Positions 45,079-55,031 are shown, numbered from the stretch's first letter. The stretch is 64,000 nucleotides of DNA from Desulfosoma caldarium (GCF_003751385.1 NZ_RJVA01000015.1:1-64000); one strand, 5' to 3'. Notes: a model not told the origin generated them from the sequence alone. Program-made: numbers and translations.

Positions 45079-45510
45079 TCATTTGACCATCATGTGGGTG
45101 GCCTTTTCCGGTCCTTCCAGCAAGAGAAAAGACCGCACCCTCACCTCGATAAAGGTCGACTGGGGGTGATTGAGTAGGCTGTGAATCTGAGGGTGCCGCT
45201 CTTGAAAACGCCGCCGCACCTCAAGCTCTCGGACGGCATCCGTTAAGGGTGCGGCCCACCCCTCCACGGTCAGGGCTCGAACGGAGGCGCGATCCGCATC
45301 ATCTTGACGCGTGTCCACAAGCAGGCTCACCTGCCCGTTTTCCCTGATGTTTTGAAACTTGGTGGTGTCTTGCCGTGTGGCCATGTACACGATAAGGCCC
45401 TGTTCATCGGTCACGTAGGCCATGAGCGAACAATGGGGCTTGTGATCTCGGCAGGTCGCCAAAACGCACATATCGTGAGACGTGAGCAAATCGATCATTT
45501 TCTTTAGCAT
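45079..45510 (-). CDS. Pyridoxamine-phosphate-oxidase-like flavin/heme-binding protein
   Basis: 143 residues from the ATG at 45510 (AAAGGAGG about 11 nt upstream). PNPOx-like split barrel: MCVLATCRDHKPHCSLMAYV, YMATRQDTTKFQNIRENGQV, SLLVDTRQDD, TVEGWAAPL and the C-terminal FIEVRVRSFLLLEG. Probably FMN- or F420-type cofactor binding; reaction unknown. A second, more distant PNPOx-like protein is at 24856. Confidence 0.87.
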   Translation of the reverse strand: MLKKMIDLLTSHDMCVLATCRDHKPHCSLMAYVTDEQGLIVYMATRQDTTKFQNIRENGQVSLLVDTRQDDADRASVRALTVEGWAAPLTDAVRELEVRRRFQERHPQIHSLLNHPQSTFIEVRVRSFLLLEGPEKATHMMVK

Positions 45511-45841
45511 GGCACCTGATTCCTCCTTTTTTCCAGCGCACGCCCGTGCGTCGCGTGGCGTCGCATGGGATCTGACAAGCCGCCTGGCCGTTTCTTGTCC
45601 ACATCCGGAGAGCGCACACCAGACCGCGGACCCTGGACCTTCATGTACGTCGCCATGGACCTCAGAGCATCGCATGTCGGAATGCTATGATCAGAGAAAG
45701 CCTTGACGACGGTGTTGACAATCTTCCTTGATCAGGGCACCTATGGCAAGAGCGTCTTTTCTGCAGCACTGGCGTGAAAAGGGGCGGCACGAAGGCGCCG
45801 CCGAGAACTCAAAAACTTTAGAGGACAGAAGGAGGGCGATC

Positions 45842-46861
45842 ATGAGAGGACGTGGTTGGTGGGCGATTGTAGCGGTCTTGACCGTCCTGGTGATGGCTCC
45901 TGGCTGGACCATGGCCGGAACCTACAAGGACGAGTACAAAATGAGCATCGTCGTGGGCCCCAAAGGGCCGTGGGGCGAAGGGGCCCAAAAATTCGCCGAC
46001 CTGGTGCGGGAAAGGACGCAAGGACGCATCAACATCAAGTGTTACTTTGCAGGGCAACTCTTTGCCGGAAAACAAACCAATGAATTTATGCTCATGCGCC
46101 AAGGGGTCATCGATTTCGCCCTCGCATCCACCATCAACTGGTCACCTCAGGTGCCGTCCCTGAACCTGTTTGCTCTGCCGTTCTTCTTTGAATCCTATGA
46201 GCAGCTCGATGCCGTGAAAAACGGCGCACCGGGCATGGAGTTGTTCCGCCAGATTGAAGAGCGCGGTGTGGTGCCTTTGGCATGGGGAGAGAACGGTTTC
46301 CGGGAATTGACCAATCGCGTGCGGGCTGTGGATTCGCCCGAGGCCATAAAAGGCCTGAAGGTGCGTGTGGTGGGTTCCCCCATTTTTATCGATACCTTTC
46401 GAGCCTTGGAAGCCAATCCCATCAACATGAACTGGGGTGAAGCCCAAACCGCTTTTCAACAGGGTACCGTGGACGGTCAGGAAAACCCGGTCAATGCGGT
46501 GATCATTCCGTATCAGCTCTGGCAGGTGCACAAATACATTAGCATTTGGCACTACGCCATCGACCCGCTTATTCTTGGAGCAAGCCAAAAGACCTGGAAA
46601 ACCTTTAGTCCCGAAGACCAAGCCATTCTGAAGCAAGCCGCTGTGGATGCCTGCGCCTGGGAAATTCAGCAGGCACGCCAAGGGCTGCAAGGTGACATGA
46701 GCGCTTTAGATACCTTGCGCCAAAACGGCATGGAGGTCACGGTGTTCACACCGCAGATGCGCGCCGCCTTTCGTGAGAAGACGCAGGCCGTTTACAACGA
46801 CTGGAAGGAAAAAATCGGGGCCGACCTGGTAACTCAGGCCGAAAAGCTTCTCGGGCGATAG
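45842..46861 (+). CDS. dctP: TRAP transporter solute-binding protein (DctP)
   Basis: 339 residues with a signal peptide (about 1-25, WWAIVAVLTVLVMAPGWTMA) and the DctP fold: PKGPWGEGAQKFADLVRERT, GQLFAGKQTNEFMLMRQGVI, LPFFFESYEQLDAV, then the substrate-contact strand LKVRVVGSPIFIDTFRALEA and AQTAFQQGTVDGQENP. Binds a carboxylic acid in the periplasm; the substrate cannot be named. ATG with AAGGAGG. First of a three-gene dctPQM operon. Confidence 0.94.
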   Translation: MRGRGWWAIVAVLTVLVMAPGWTMAGTYKDEYKMSIVVGPKGPWGEGAQKFADLVRERTQGRINIKCYFAGQLFAGKQTNEFMLMRQGVIDFALASTINWSPQVPSLNLFALPFFFESYEQLDAVKNGAPGMELFRQIEERGVVPLAWGENGFRELTNRVRAVDSPEAIKGLKVRVVGSPIFIDTFRALEANPINMNWGEAQTAFQQGTVDGQENPVNAVIIPYQLWQVHKYISIWHYAIDPLILGASQKTWKTFSPEDQAILKQAAVDACAWEIQQARQGLQGDMSALDTLRQNGMEVTVFTPQMRAAFREKTQAVYNDWKEKIGADLVTQAEKLLGR

Positions 46862-46888
46862 GCCTTTGGATTGAGAAGGCATGGTTCA

Positions 46889-47368
46889 ATGCCTCGGGCA
46901 TGGATTCTATGGCTTCGAGATCATTTTGAAGAGGCTGTGTGCGCCCTGCTCCTTCTCGTCATGGCGCTCGTTGCCTTTGTCAACGTGGGCATTCGCTATG
47001 GCACCAACTATTCCTTTGCCTTTGTGGAAGAGGTGGAGGTGAGCGCGTTGGTGTATCTGACGGTTTTCGGCGGGGCCGCAGCGTTTCGCAAGGGCTTGCA
47101 TCTGGGGCTGCATTTTGTGTTCGTTCGCCTTCCCCTTTCGCTTCGGCGTGCGGTGCTCCTGCTTTCCATGTCCCTCATCGTTTTCGTGTTCGGGACCCTG
47201 GCCTACTATGGCATCGTTCAAATGCGCGATGAAATGGCCCTGTCCACCTTGTCCGAAGCCCTTCAGGTGCCTCAATGGGCCTATACCCTGGCGGTCCCGC
47301 TGGGAAGTCTGCTCATTATCCTGAGGGCTTTTGAACGGACCCGTGTCCTCTGGCACGAGCACGAATAG
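46889..47368 (+). CDS. dctQ: TRAP transporter small membrane subunit (DctQ)
   Basis: About 159 residues, four membrane helices (about 13-35, 47-68, 82-105, 125-148), with the conserved VNVGIRYGTNYSFAFVEEVE segment. The ATG at 46889 follows AGAAGG; the TTG at 46871 is an alternative. Lies 27 bp after dctP and 15 bp before dctM. Confidence 0.92.
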   Translation: MPRAWILWLRDHFEEAVCALLLLVMALVAFVNVGIRYGTNYSFAFVEEVEVSALVYLTVFGGAAAFRKGLHLGLHFVFVRLPLSLRRAVLLLSMSLIVFVFGTLAYYGIVQMRDEMALSTLSEALQVPQWAYTLAVPLGSLLIILRAFERTRVLWHEHE

Positions 47369-47383
47369 GACGAAAGAAGCCTC

Positions 47384-48667
47384 ATGGACCCGGCGTTTTG
47401 GCTTTTTTTCGCTTTCTTGGTGCTGCTCTTTCTTGGCATTCCCATTGCGGTCGCCTTAGGCAGCGTGGCCATCTTTATGATTTGGCATTTCCAGTTGGGC
47501 ATTCCGGTGGTTTCTTCCAACTTTTACGCCGGCATTGCCAAGTATCCGCTGCTGGCCATTCCTTTCTTTATCTTGGCTGGCATGATTCTTGAGCGCTGCG
47601 GCGTGTCGCAACGTCTGGTCCATTTGGCCAGTCTGCTCGTGGGGTCTCTTCCCGGCGGCTTGGCCATCGTGGCGGTTCTGGTGTGCGTGTTTTTCGGGGG
47701 GATCAGCGGGTCCGGCCCCGCCGATGCCGCCGCCATGGGCGCCGTGCTCATACCCGCCATGGCTCGAAAAAATTACGCTCGAGAATTCAGCGCAGCGCTC
47801 ATCGCCGCCGGGGGGTCCACGGCCATTGTGGTCCCTCCCAGCATTGCCTTTATCCTATATGGTGTCATCACCACGACGTCGGTGCCGGCCCTCTTTGCGG
47901 CAGGCATTTTCCCTGGGATTCTCGCCGGTCTTTCCCTGATCGTCCCCGCCTATTGGATTTCCAAGCATCGCGGCTACATGGGCGAGCGTCGCGGCACCAC
48001 CAGGGAACTGGTCGTGGCCTTCAAAGACGCCTTTTGGGGATTGCTCGCCCCATTGGTGATTCTCGGGGGCATTTACGGGGGCATCTTTACCGCCACGGAA
48101 GCCGCCATTGTGGCCGTCTTTTACGGTATCTTCTTGGGTTTCGTGGTCTACAGGACCCTCAACCTTAAAAGCTTCTACCAAATTCTTGTGGATGCCGCCG
48201 TGTCTTCGGCCGTGGTGCTGCTCATTGTGGCCCTGGCCGGCCTCTATAGCTGGGCGGGAGCGACCCTTGGAGTCATGGAAAAAATCGCTGATTCCCTGCT
48301 GTCCATATCCTCCCATCCCGCCGTGGTTTTGGTCCTGGTCAATGTCGTCATCCTTGTTGCCGGTATGCTTTTGGACGCCATTTCCATCTACTATGTGTTC
48401 CTGCCCATTTTGATGCCCATCATGACCCATTTCGGTTGGGATCCTCTGTGGTTCGGCGTGCTCATGACGTTGAATTTGGCCATCGGACAGTTTACGCCTC
48501 CTGTCGCCGTCAACCTGTACGTGACCACGAATTTGGCCGGCATTTCCCTAGAAAAAACCTCTGTAGCCACCCTCCCCTTCGTAGCGGCCATGGCCGTGGC
48601 GCTTTTTCTTGTAGCCCTGTTTCCAGCCCTGAGCCTGTGGCTGCCGCGACTGTGGGGACTTTACTGA
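47384..48667 (+). CDS. dctM: TRAP transporter large membrane subunit (DctM)
   Basis: 427 residues, about 12 membrane helices. Typical DctM motifs: LLAIPFFILAGMILERCGVS, GGISGSGPADAAAMGAVLIP, GGSTAIVVPPSIAFILYGV, GIFTATEAAIVAVFYGI and QFTPPVAVNLYVTTNLAG. Couples solute uptake to the Na+ or H+ gradient with DctP and DctQ. Family-normal length; complete. Confidence 0.95.
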   Translation: MDPAFWLFFAFLVLLFLGIPIAVALGSVAIFMIWHFQLGIPVVSSNFYAGIAKYPLLAIPFFILAGMILERCGVSQRLVHLASLLVGSLPGGLAIVAVLVCVFFGGISGSGPADAAAMGAVLIPAMARKNYAREFSAALIAAGGSTAIVVPPSIAFILYGVITTTSVPALFAAGIFPGILAGLSLIVPAYWISKHRGYMGERRGTTRELVVAFKDAFWGLLAPLVILGGIYGGIFTATEAAIVAVFYGIFLGFVVYRTLNLKSFYQILVDAAVSSAVVLLIVALAGLYSWAGATLGVMEKIADSLLSISSHPAVVLVLVNVVILVAGMLLDAISIYYVFLPILMPIMTHFGWDPLWFGVLMTLNLAIGQFTPPVAVNLYVTTNLAGISLEKTSVATLPFVAAMAVALFLVALFPALSLWLPRLWGLY

Positions 48668-48714
48668 TTCGCTGTGTGTGGCGGCCACCATAAGGTTTTC
48701 GAAAGTCTTGCCCT

Positions 48715-50190
48715 ATGGACGATCTTTTCGTACCTCAAGAACGCCTTCAAGCGGTCAATTCCCAAGCCGTGAACCCACAGGGGGCTTTCGTCCTTTACTG
48801 GATGACGGCGTACCGGCGCTTGTCATGGAATTTCGCTCTGGATCGGGCCGTTCAATGGGCCCTGGAACTCAAAAAGCCTCTGCTCATTCTCGAAGCCTTG
48901 CGTCTGGATTACCCTTGGGCCAGTGATCGCTTTCATGCGTTTGTTCTGCAGGGGATGAGGGAAAACGAGGCCCTGTGCCGCGCCACACCCGCCACTTATT
49001 ATGCTTACGTGGAACGATCCATTGGGGAGGGTAAGGGCTTGCTGAGCGCTCTGGGGCAGATGTGCTGTGTCGTGGTCACGGACGATTTTCCCGCCTTTTT
49101 CTTGCCTTCCATGATTGCGGCTGCCGGTCGGAAACTTCCGGTGCTATTAGAAAAAGTGGACAGCAACGGCCTTCTTCCCATGATGAGCCCGGGCAAGGCG
49201 TTTTCTTCCGCCTATGCCTTTCGAAGATATCTTCAGCACACACTTCCGAATTATCTGGAACAGAGGCCACTGGAAAATCCCCTGGACCTTTTGCCCCCAC
49301 TCCAATCCACCCTAGATCTTGACAGCTTGTTTTCCAGATGGCCTCCATGCACTGAAAAGCATCTTGCACACCCCGAAGATTTGGTCTCGACACTGCCGAT
49401 CGATCACCAAGTGGGCATCTGTGCGACGCTCGGAGGTTCCACTCCGGGGCGCCGACGGCTGGAGCATTTTATCGCGCGAAACCTTTCCCGCTATGCCCAG
49501 GACCGCAACCATCCCGACGAAGACGCCACCAGCGGCCTTTCGCCTTACTTGCATTTCGGGCATGTGAGTGCCCACGAAATCTTTAACGCTGTCTGTCGTC
49601 ATGAGGCTTGGACTATAGAGAAGTTGGCCACCAAGGCGACAGGATCTCGTTCGGGATGGTGGGGTATGAACGAAGGGGCCGAAGCGTTTTTGGACCAGTT
49701 AGTTACATGGCGGGAGTTGGGCTTCAACATGTGCCGATACACCACCGACAACGATGCCTATGAATCTTTGCCCTCATGGGCTCAAGAAACCCTGGAAAGG
49801 CACGCCGCCGATGCCAGGCCTTACGTGTATTCCTTGAAGGATTTTGAAAAGGCCGAAACCCATGACCCCTTGTGGAACGCCGCCCAAAGGGAGCTGCTCT
49901 CAGAGGGTCGTATCCATAATTACCTTCGCATGCTATGGGGAAAAAAAATCCTGCACTGGACCCGAACGCCACAGGAAGCGCTGCAATTCATGATCGAACT
50001 CAACAACAAGTACGCTCTGGATGGCCGCGATCCCAATTCTTACACGGGCATTTTTTGGGTTCTTGGGCGCTACGACAGACCCTGGGGACCCGAACGGAGT
50101 GTATTTGGAAAGGTCCGTTACATGTCGTCAAAAAACACTGCGCGAAAAATTCACCTGGAAGACTACCTTTCCACATACGGAAAAACCTGA
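48715..50190 (+). CDS. phr: Class II CPD photolyase
   Basis: 491 residues. N-terminal photolyase domain (FVLYWMTAYRRLSWNFALDR, LLILEALRLDYPWASDRFH) and C-terminal FAD-binding domain with class II signatures: LSPYLHFGHVSAHEI, ATGSRSGWWGMNEGAEAFLD, VTWRELGFNMCRYTTD, RMLWGKKILHWTRTPQEAL and ALDGRDPNSYTGIFWVLGRY. Uses blue light and FADH- to split cyclobutane pyrimidine dimers. Class II is usual in eukaryotes and methanogens and less frequent in bacteria. Begins 47 bp after dctM with no strong ribosome site. Confidence 0.93.
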   Translation: MDDLFVPQERLQAVNSQAVNPQGAFVLYWMTAYRRLSWNFALDRAVQWALELKKPLLILEALRLDYPWASDRFHAFVLQGMRENEALCRATPATYYAYVERSIGEGKGLLSALGQMCCVVVTDDFPAFFLPSMIAAAGRKLPVLLEKVDSNGLLPMMSPGKAFSSAYAFRRYLQHTLPNYLEQRPLENPLDLLPPLQSTLDLDSLFSRWPPCTEKHLAHPEDLVSTLPIDHQVGICATLGGSTPGRRRLEHFIARNLSRYAQDRNHPDEDATSGLSPYLHFGHVSAHEIFNAVCRHEAWTIEKLATKATGSRSGWWGMNEGAEAFLDQLVTWRELGFNMCRYTTDNDAYESLPSWAQETLERHAADARPYVYSLKDFEKAETHDPLWNAAQRELLSEGRIHNYLRMLWGKKILHWTRTPQEALQFMIELNNKYALDGRDPNSYTGIFWVLGRYDRPWGPERSVFGKVRYMSSKNTARKIHLEDYLSTYGKT

Positions 50191-50238
50191 GGCGCCCGCG
50201 CTAGCTTTTTTCTTTTGGCTTGGGATGCTCACCACCCC

Positions 50239-50871
50239 TCAGATATGTTCATTTTCGACCACTCGAAACGCCACAAAATCCCAGGCGCTCAGCCGATGGA
50301 AATCTAAACTCATGAACGACACTTCTTTGCCGTCCAGCCAGGATCGCTCGGGTTTTTTCTTCTCCAAAACCTTCCAGTCTTTGAGGCATTGCACGGCCTG
50401 GTCCCTTTCCAGAAGAATCCCTTTTTGGAGCAGCATCGGCCCCAGTTCGCCAATAAGACGGTTAAAGAGTTTCACGCGCAGGCGCACCGGGGCCGCCTCA
50501 TCAACCGATGCCGCATCCATTCGAGGTTTTTGACCATGGCGCAGCCCGGCCAAAGGACTATTTTTTCGAAGGATGGCTCCCGCCAACCCCGGCATGGGAC
50601 CTGAAAGGGCCAGAACATCCCCGTCGCTCAAAAAGGTCGAGCCCACATCATCCACAGGAATACCGTTCAAAAAAATGGTGCCGACGTGTTTTTCGACGGT
50701 TTCCAGGTCCAGGTCCCACTGGTGTGTCAGGAGATCGGCCACGGTGGTCTTTGGTTCAACGAGGACCCACAGACCCGACTGGAACCAGGGGAAGAGGGCT
50801 CCCAGAGCGTCTCCGCCTTGCAGGACCAGCTCGCCCACGTTCTTGTCTGCCATTTTCTGCGCGAAAGTCAT
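50239..50871 (-). CDS. Unknown protein with a beta-grasp-like segment
   Basis: 210 residues, soluble. Around residues 38-100, VADLLTHQWDLDLETVEKHV, TIFLNGIPVDDVGSTFLSDG, DVLALSGPMPGLAGAIL resembles a MoaD/ThiS-like beta-grasp fold, but there is no C-terminal Gly-Gly. The second half (130-210) is charged and unlike anything I know. The start is the ATG at 50871. Divergent from the Ntn-hydrolase-like gene by 84 bp. I assign no function. Confidence 0.6.
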   Translation of the reverse strand: MTFAQKMADKNVGELVLQGGDALGALFPWFQSGLWVLVEPKTTVADLLTHQWDLDLETVEKHVGTIFLNGIPVDDVGSTFLSDGDVLALSGPMPGLAGAILRKNSPLAGLRHGQKPRMDAASVDEAAPVRLRVKLFNRLIGELGPMLLQKGILLERDQAVQCLKDWKVLEKKKPERSWLDGKEVSFMSLDFHRLSAWDFVAFRVVENEHI

Positions 50872-50955
50872 GACATTCCTTTCTCCATCATGTTATGGAC
50901 AAACCAACGGGCGAGGCCGATGCCCTTCACTCACTTCCTTCACGAGGAGCGTTCC

Positions 50956-51594
50956 ATGACTCAGATTTTCGGCTACCAGACACCCCACACCATCCTTTTG
51001 GCCACAGACAGCTTGGCCCTGTGTCCCGATACCCAGGGCGGTTGGGAACGTAAGACGGTGCGTAAGATCGTTTCCCTGTCCCCATCCGTTCTCATGCTCT
51101 CGGGAGGTTCCGGACTGGGCTTGGCCTTGAGCCACCGCTTTGCCAGGGTCGTGCGTTCCCAGGGGCTCTGGGACGTGGAAAGCATCTTTCCCAAGGCGTT
51201 GCCTTTTGCCAGAGCCCAGGTGGCGTCCCTGCGGCACGAGCTGGGAGCCTTTTCAAGACCGGACGGTGCCGACGTGGACCGTTACTACATTCTGCTCGCC
51301 GGCATCTCCCTTCGATCCGATCCACCGTCCGCTCATTGGATGCTCCTAGGTGCCGAATCCCATGAAGCACCCATTGAACGCATTCCCCTCGGGTCCGCAT
51401 TGGCCATTCCTCGTCACATGGGGTTTGAAGTGCAGGCGAGCCGTCTTTCGGGCTCGGCGCAAGATCTTGACACGGTGAAAAGGCTCATGGAAGATCTGCT
51501 TCGGCGACGCGCCGAACAGTCCCAGGACGCCGCACCGCCCTTCTTCCTTCTTCACCTGGATGCCAACGGCATTCAAGAACGGCAGCTGCCCTAG
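50956..51594 (+). CDS. Ntn-hydrolase/proteasome-beta-like protein
   Basis: 212 residues from the ATG at 50956 (GAGGAGCG upstream). The N-terminus MTQIFGYQTPHTILLATDSL, then RKTVRKIVSLSPSVLMLSGG and SGLGLALSHRF follow the strand order of proteasome-like Ntn hydrolases (HslV, Anbu): T-x-x-LATDS in place of AAD and a Gly-rich turn. The usual nucleophile Thr/Ser after Met would be Thr2. No neighbouring ATPase. Its 3' end overlaps the convergent PG0541-type gene by 4 bp. Confidence 0.55.
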   Translation: MTQIFGYQTPHTILLATDSLALCPDTQGGWERKTVRKIVSLSPSVLMLSGGSGLGLALSHRFARVVRSQGLWDVESIFPKALPFARAQVASLRHELGAFSRPDGADVDRYYILLAGISLRSDPPSAHWMLLGAESHEAPIERIPLGSALAIPRHMGFEVQASRLSGSAQDLDTVKRLMEDLLRRRAEQSQDAAPPFFLLHLDANGIQERQLP

Positions 51595-51893
51595 ACCTGT
51601 TCATCTTCGATGCGTTCTGCGCCGGTGCGAAAGATTTCCATGCCACGGCCTCCCAGTTTCTTTCGCAGCTCCAGAAGAGACGCTCTCAGATGGGCGCTCT
51701 CCTCGTCGAGAGCGACCACCACCACGGCGCAGTTGTATCCGGGCCACACGGCATTGTCCATCTTGGGCACGGCGTGGGGGCCTTTGCCCAAGACCCGGTC
51801 CCATTTGGTAAACCCGGTGACGCAACATCCCTCCAGGGTTTCCATGACGTCTTCGTCGTAGGCCGCATCGTAAAAGACCCAGTACATGTCCAT
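51591..51893 (-). CDS. PG0541-type transporter-associated protein
   Basis: 100 residues, ferredoxin-like/PII-like small protein: YWVFYDAAYDEDVMETLEGC, CVTGFTKWDRVLGKGPHAVP, WPGYNCAVVVVALDEES. This family is regularly encoded as the last gene of HAE1-type RND operons, as here, 3 bp after the RND gene. Thought to be cytoplasmic and regulatory; the mechanism is not known. Confidence 0.85.
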   Translation of the reverse strand: MDMYWVFYDAAYDEDVMETLEGCCVTGFTKWDRVLGKGPHAVPKMDNAVWPGYNCAVVVVALDEESAHLRASLLELRKKLGGRGMEIFRTGAERIEDEQV

Positions 51894-51896
51894 GGA

Positions 51897-54800
51897 TCAC
51901 CTCGAGGCCCTTTCGGTTTGCCATGCCTTGGCGGCCTGGCGCCGCTTTTCCAACAGATAATAAAACGTGGGCACCACAAGGAGCGTCACCGAGCTGGAAA
52001 GGGTGAGGCCTCCCAACATGGTGATCCCCAAGGGGTTCCAGGTTTCTGCGCCCACGCTGCGGGAAACGGCCAAGGGCAGCATGCCAAAAAAAGTGGTCAG
52101 CGTGGTCATGAGCACCGGGCGAAGGCGGTTTCGGCCCGCTTGGGCGACGGCATCAAAGAGTTTCAAACCCCTTTTTTCCAAAAGGTGCGTGTAATCCAGC
52201 AAGACAATGGCGTTGTTGACCACAATACCCAGCAACATCACGACGCCCATGAAGGACACCACACCCAGGGTGGTTCCGGTAAAGTAAAAGGCATACAAGA
52301 CGCCGCTCACCGCAAAGGGCACGGAAAACATAATGATCAGAGGGTCTCTAAGGTTGCCGAAAAGGGAGGCCATCACCATGTAAACCAACACGATGCCCAG
52401 GACAAAGAGGGTGGTCAGTTCACGAAAGGCCTTTTGCTGCTCTTCCACGTCTCCTCCAAAAGCGAGGCTCACCCCTTCCGGAATGTCCATGGCCGCGAGT
52501 CGCTTTCGAATCTCCGCGCTGGCCGATCCCAAGGATCGTCCCAAAAGGTCTGCTTCCACCTTAACAATCTTTTGGCGATTCTTGCGTTCGATTTCAATAG
52601 GCCCAGAACCTTCGCGCAGGGTCACGAAATTCTTGAGTTGCACTGTTCGGCCGTCTGGCAACAGTACGGGCGAGCGCAAAACGTTTTCTAGCCGATTTTT
52701 GTCCGCTTCTCCAAGCCGCGTGAAGATATCAAAGCTGTCCCCGGCATCCCGGTACAAACTCGCTTCCTTGCCGTAGAAGTAGTTTCTCAGCACCGCGGCC
52801 ACCTGGGCCACGCGAAGGCCCAAGGCCGCCGCCTTTTCTCGATCGATGATCATCCACAATTCCGGGCGCGGCGGCTTTTGGCTGATTTCCACGTCCACAA
52901 GGCCGGGCATGGATAAGAACATTTTTTCTACGCGCTGCGCCATATCCATCAAAACATCCATGTCCGCCCCCTGAATTTCCAAGGATACGGGTTTGCCACG
53001 GCCCTTGAGGATCTGGGCGATGGGGTCTTGGGCCGTGACCATGATGCGGCTGATGCCAGGAATCTTCTGCACTTCCTCGCGCAAAAGGGCCGCAATCTCC
53101 TTGGCGCTGCGATCCCGCTGGTCCCGATCCACCAATTTAAACCCAATGGACCCCACGTTGGCACCTTCTTCAAAACCCAAGGCCACGCCGATACCTTCTT
53201 CGGACTGCCCGGCAAAGGCATAGGAATGGCGAAACTCCCCAGGCTTCACCACTCGGTCGATCTTTTCCAGAATGGCTTCCACCACCCGATTGGTCTCCTC
53301 AATGCGCGTGCCTTCCGGAAGCCTGAAGTCCACCAAAATGTCTCCGCTGTCCACTTCGGGCATAAACGATGTGGAAAGAAAGGGAATTAAAGAAAGGCTG
53401 CTTACAAAAAGGGCAAAGGCTAAAAACAAGGTGGTCTTGCCGTGGCGAAGACACCACTCCAGTGTGGCCTCATAGCTGTGTTCAACTTTCAAGAAAGCGG
53501 CTTCGCTCCAACGATAAAGCTTTTCCATCAGCCCCGTGTGGCGTTCCGGCAAAAAATACCGTCGATGTAGCCATTGGGAACACAACATGGGAGTCAGGGT
53601 GAGCGCTGTGAACAGGGAAACCCCAAGGGTGATCACGACGGTAACCCCCAACTGCTTGAATAGGATACCGGCCAAACCGGTCAAAAACATGAGCGGGACA
53701 AAGACCACCACTGTGGTCAGCGTGGACGCCGTGATGGCCAAGCCCATTTCGCTGGCCCCAAACATGGCCGCTGCCGTTCTTCGACTTCCCCGCTCCATGT
53801 ACCGCACGATATTTTCCAGCACCACAATGCCGTTGTCCACCACCATGCCGGAGGCAATGGCCAGAGACATGAGGGAGATCAGGTTAATCGTAAAACCGAA
53901 TAAAAACAAAAAGATAAAAGAAAGAATCAGGGAAAAGGGAATGGTCAAAGCGATGATGAGAGCGGAACGAAATTGACGAAGAAAGACCACGGTGACCAGT
54001 ACCACCAGGGCGATGCCGTAGAAGAGTGTGATGCGAAGGTTCTTGATGGAGGTCAAAATATTTTCGGCCATTTCCATGACGATGTGAATACGCACATCGG
54101 CTGGCAACGTCTTTTGAATCTCTTCGATTTTGGCGCGCACTCGACGGGACACCTCCACGGTGTTTTCCCCCGTCTGCTTTTGTAAAATGAGCACAATGGC
54201 GGGCTGGCCATCCCCCCAGCCGTTAAGTTCCATAGGTTTGAAATCGTCTTGGACGCGGGCGATATCACGCAGGTACACGGGGCGGCCTTCATAAAAACCC
54301 ACCACTGTGCCTTCCATTTCTCGAACGTCGGCAAAGCGAGCCGGCACGCGCACGAAGTATTCCTTTTGGCCCGCTTTGATGGCACCGGCCGGAATATTGA
54401 CGTTTTCCGCCGCCAACACGCGATTGATTTGTTCCAGAGACAGTCGAAACCCTTCCACCTTTTCCAGATCAAAGTAGACATTGATGCGGCGCCGCATCCC
54501 GCCGTAGAGCTGAATGGCTCCCACCCCAGGAACCCTTTTGAGCTCATCGGAAATGCGCTTGTCCACCAGGTGATACAATCGAGGCCAGCTGGTTTCGCCC
54601 GTGACGGTGATAAAAAAGATGGGCGCCGTGGCGCTGCTGAACTTGTAGAGCATGGGCGGTTCCACATCGGGAGGAAGGTCTCTTTTGGCTCTTTCCAACC
54701 AATCTCGAATATCGTTGGTCGCCACGGAAAGGTCGGTCCCCCAGGTGAAACGGCACATCACTAAGGAAAGGTTGTCCAAGGACTTGGAGGTCAAAGTGTC

Positions 54801-55031
54801 CAGGTTGCTGACGGCGTTCACCTGGTCTTCGATGACTTTGGTCACCTCGGTTTCCACGTCCGAAGCGCTAGCTCCCGGCCACGTGGTCAGAATAGAAACC
54901 ACCGGTGGGCTGATGTCCGGAAACATATCAATGCTGAGGCGCAGCAAGGCCATGATCCCCAGCAACAGGCCCGCGGAAAGGATCATCAGAGTCGCCACAG
55001 GCTGACGCACGGCGAATTCGGGAAGTCGCAT
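51897..55031 (-). CDS. RND multidrug efflux pump, HAE1 (AcrB-like)
   Basis: 1044 residues, family-normal. Twelve helices in the 1+6 / 1+6 pattern with two large periplasmic loops. Motifs: N-terminal MRLPEFAVRQPVATLMILSA, then VSILTTWPGASASDVETEVT, the proton-relay helix IASGMVVDNGIVVLENI (around residue 400), GVSLFTALTLTPMLCS and late GVVMLLGIVVNNAIVLLDYT. Exports hydrophobic or amphipathic compounds using the proton gradient. Third gene of the tolC-mfp-rnd-PG0541 operon. Unlike the HME-type CusA fragment at 4822. Confidence 0.95.
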   Translation of the reverse strand: MRLPEFAVRQPVATLMILSAGLLLGIMALLRLSIDMFPDISPPVVSILTTWPGASASDVETEVTKVIEDQVNAVSNLDTLTSKSLDNLSLVMCRFTWGTDLSVATNDIRDWLERAKRDLPPDVEPPMLYKFSSATAPIFFITVTGETSWPRLYHLVDKRISDELKRVPGVGAIQLYGGMRRRINVYFDLEKVEGFRLSLEQINRVLAAENVNIPAGAIKAGQKEYFVRVPARFADVREMEGTVVGFYEGRPVYLRDIARVQDDFKPMELNGWGDGQPAIVLILQKQTGENTVEVSRRVRAKIEEIQKTLPADVRIHIVMEMAENILTSIKNLRITLFYGIALVVLVTVVFLRQFRSALIIALTIPFSLILSFIFLFLFGFTINLISLMSLAIASGMVVDNGIVVLENIVRYMERGSRRTAAAMFGASEMGLAITASTLTTVVVFVPLMFLTGLAGILFKQLGVTVVITLGVSLFTALTLTPMLCSQWLHRRYFLPERHTGLMEKLYRWSEAAFLKVEHSYEATLEWCLRHGKTTLFLAFALFVSSLSLIPFLSTSFMPEVDSGDILVDFRLPEGTRIEETNRVVEAILEKIDRVVKPGEFRHSYAFAGQSEEGIGVALGFEEGANVGSIGFKLVDRDQRDRSAKEIAALLREEVQKIPGISRIMVTAQDPIAQILKGRGKPVSLEIQGADMDVLMDMAQRVEKMFLSMPGLVDVEISQKPPRPELWMIIDREKAAALGLRVAQVAAVLRNYFYGKEASLYRDAGDSFDIFTRLGEADKNRLENVLRSPVLLPDGRTVQLKNFVTLREGSGPIEIERKNRQKIVKVEADLLGRSLGSASAEIRKRLAAMDIPEGVSLAFGGDVEEQQKAFRELTTLFVLGIVLVYMVMASLFGNLRDPLIIMFSVPFAVSGVLYAFYFTGTTLGVVSFMGVVMLLGIVVNNAIVLLDYTHLLEKRGLKLFDAVAQAGRNRLRPVLMTTLTTFFGMLPLAVSRSVGAETWNPLGITMLGGLTLSSSVTLLVVPTFYYLLEKRRQAAKAWQTERASR

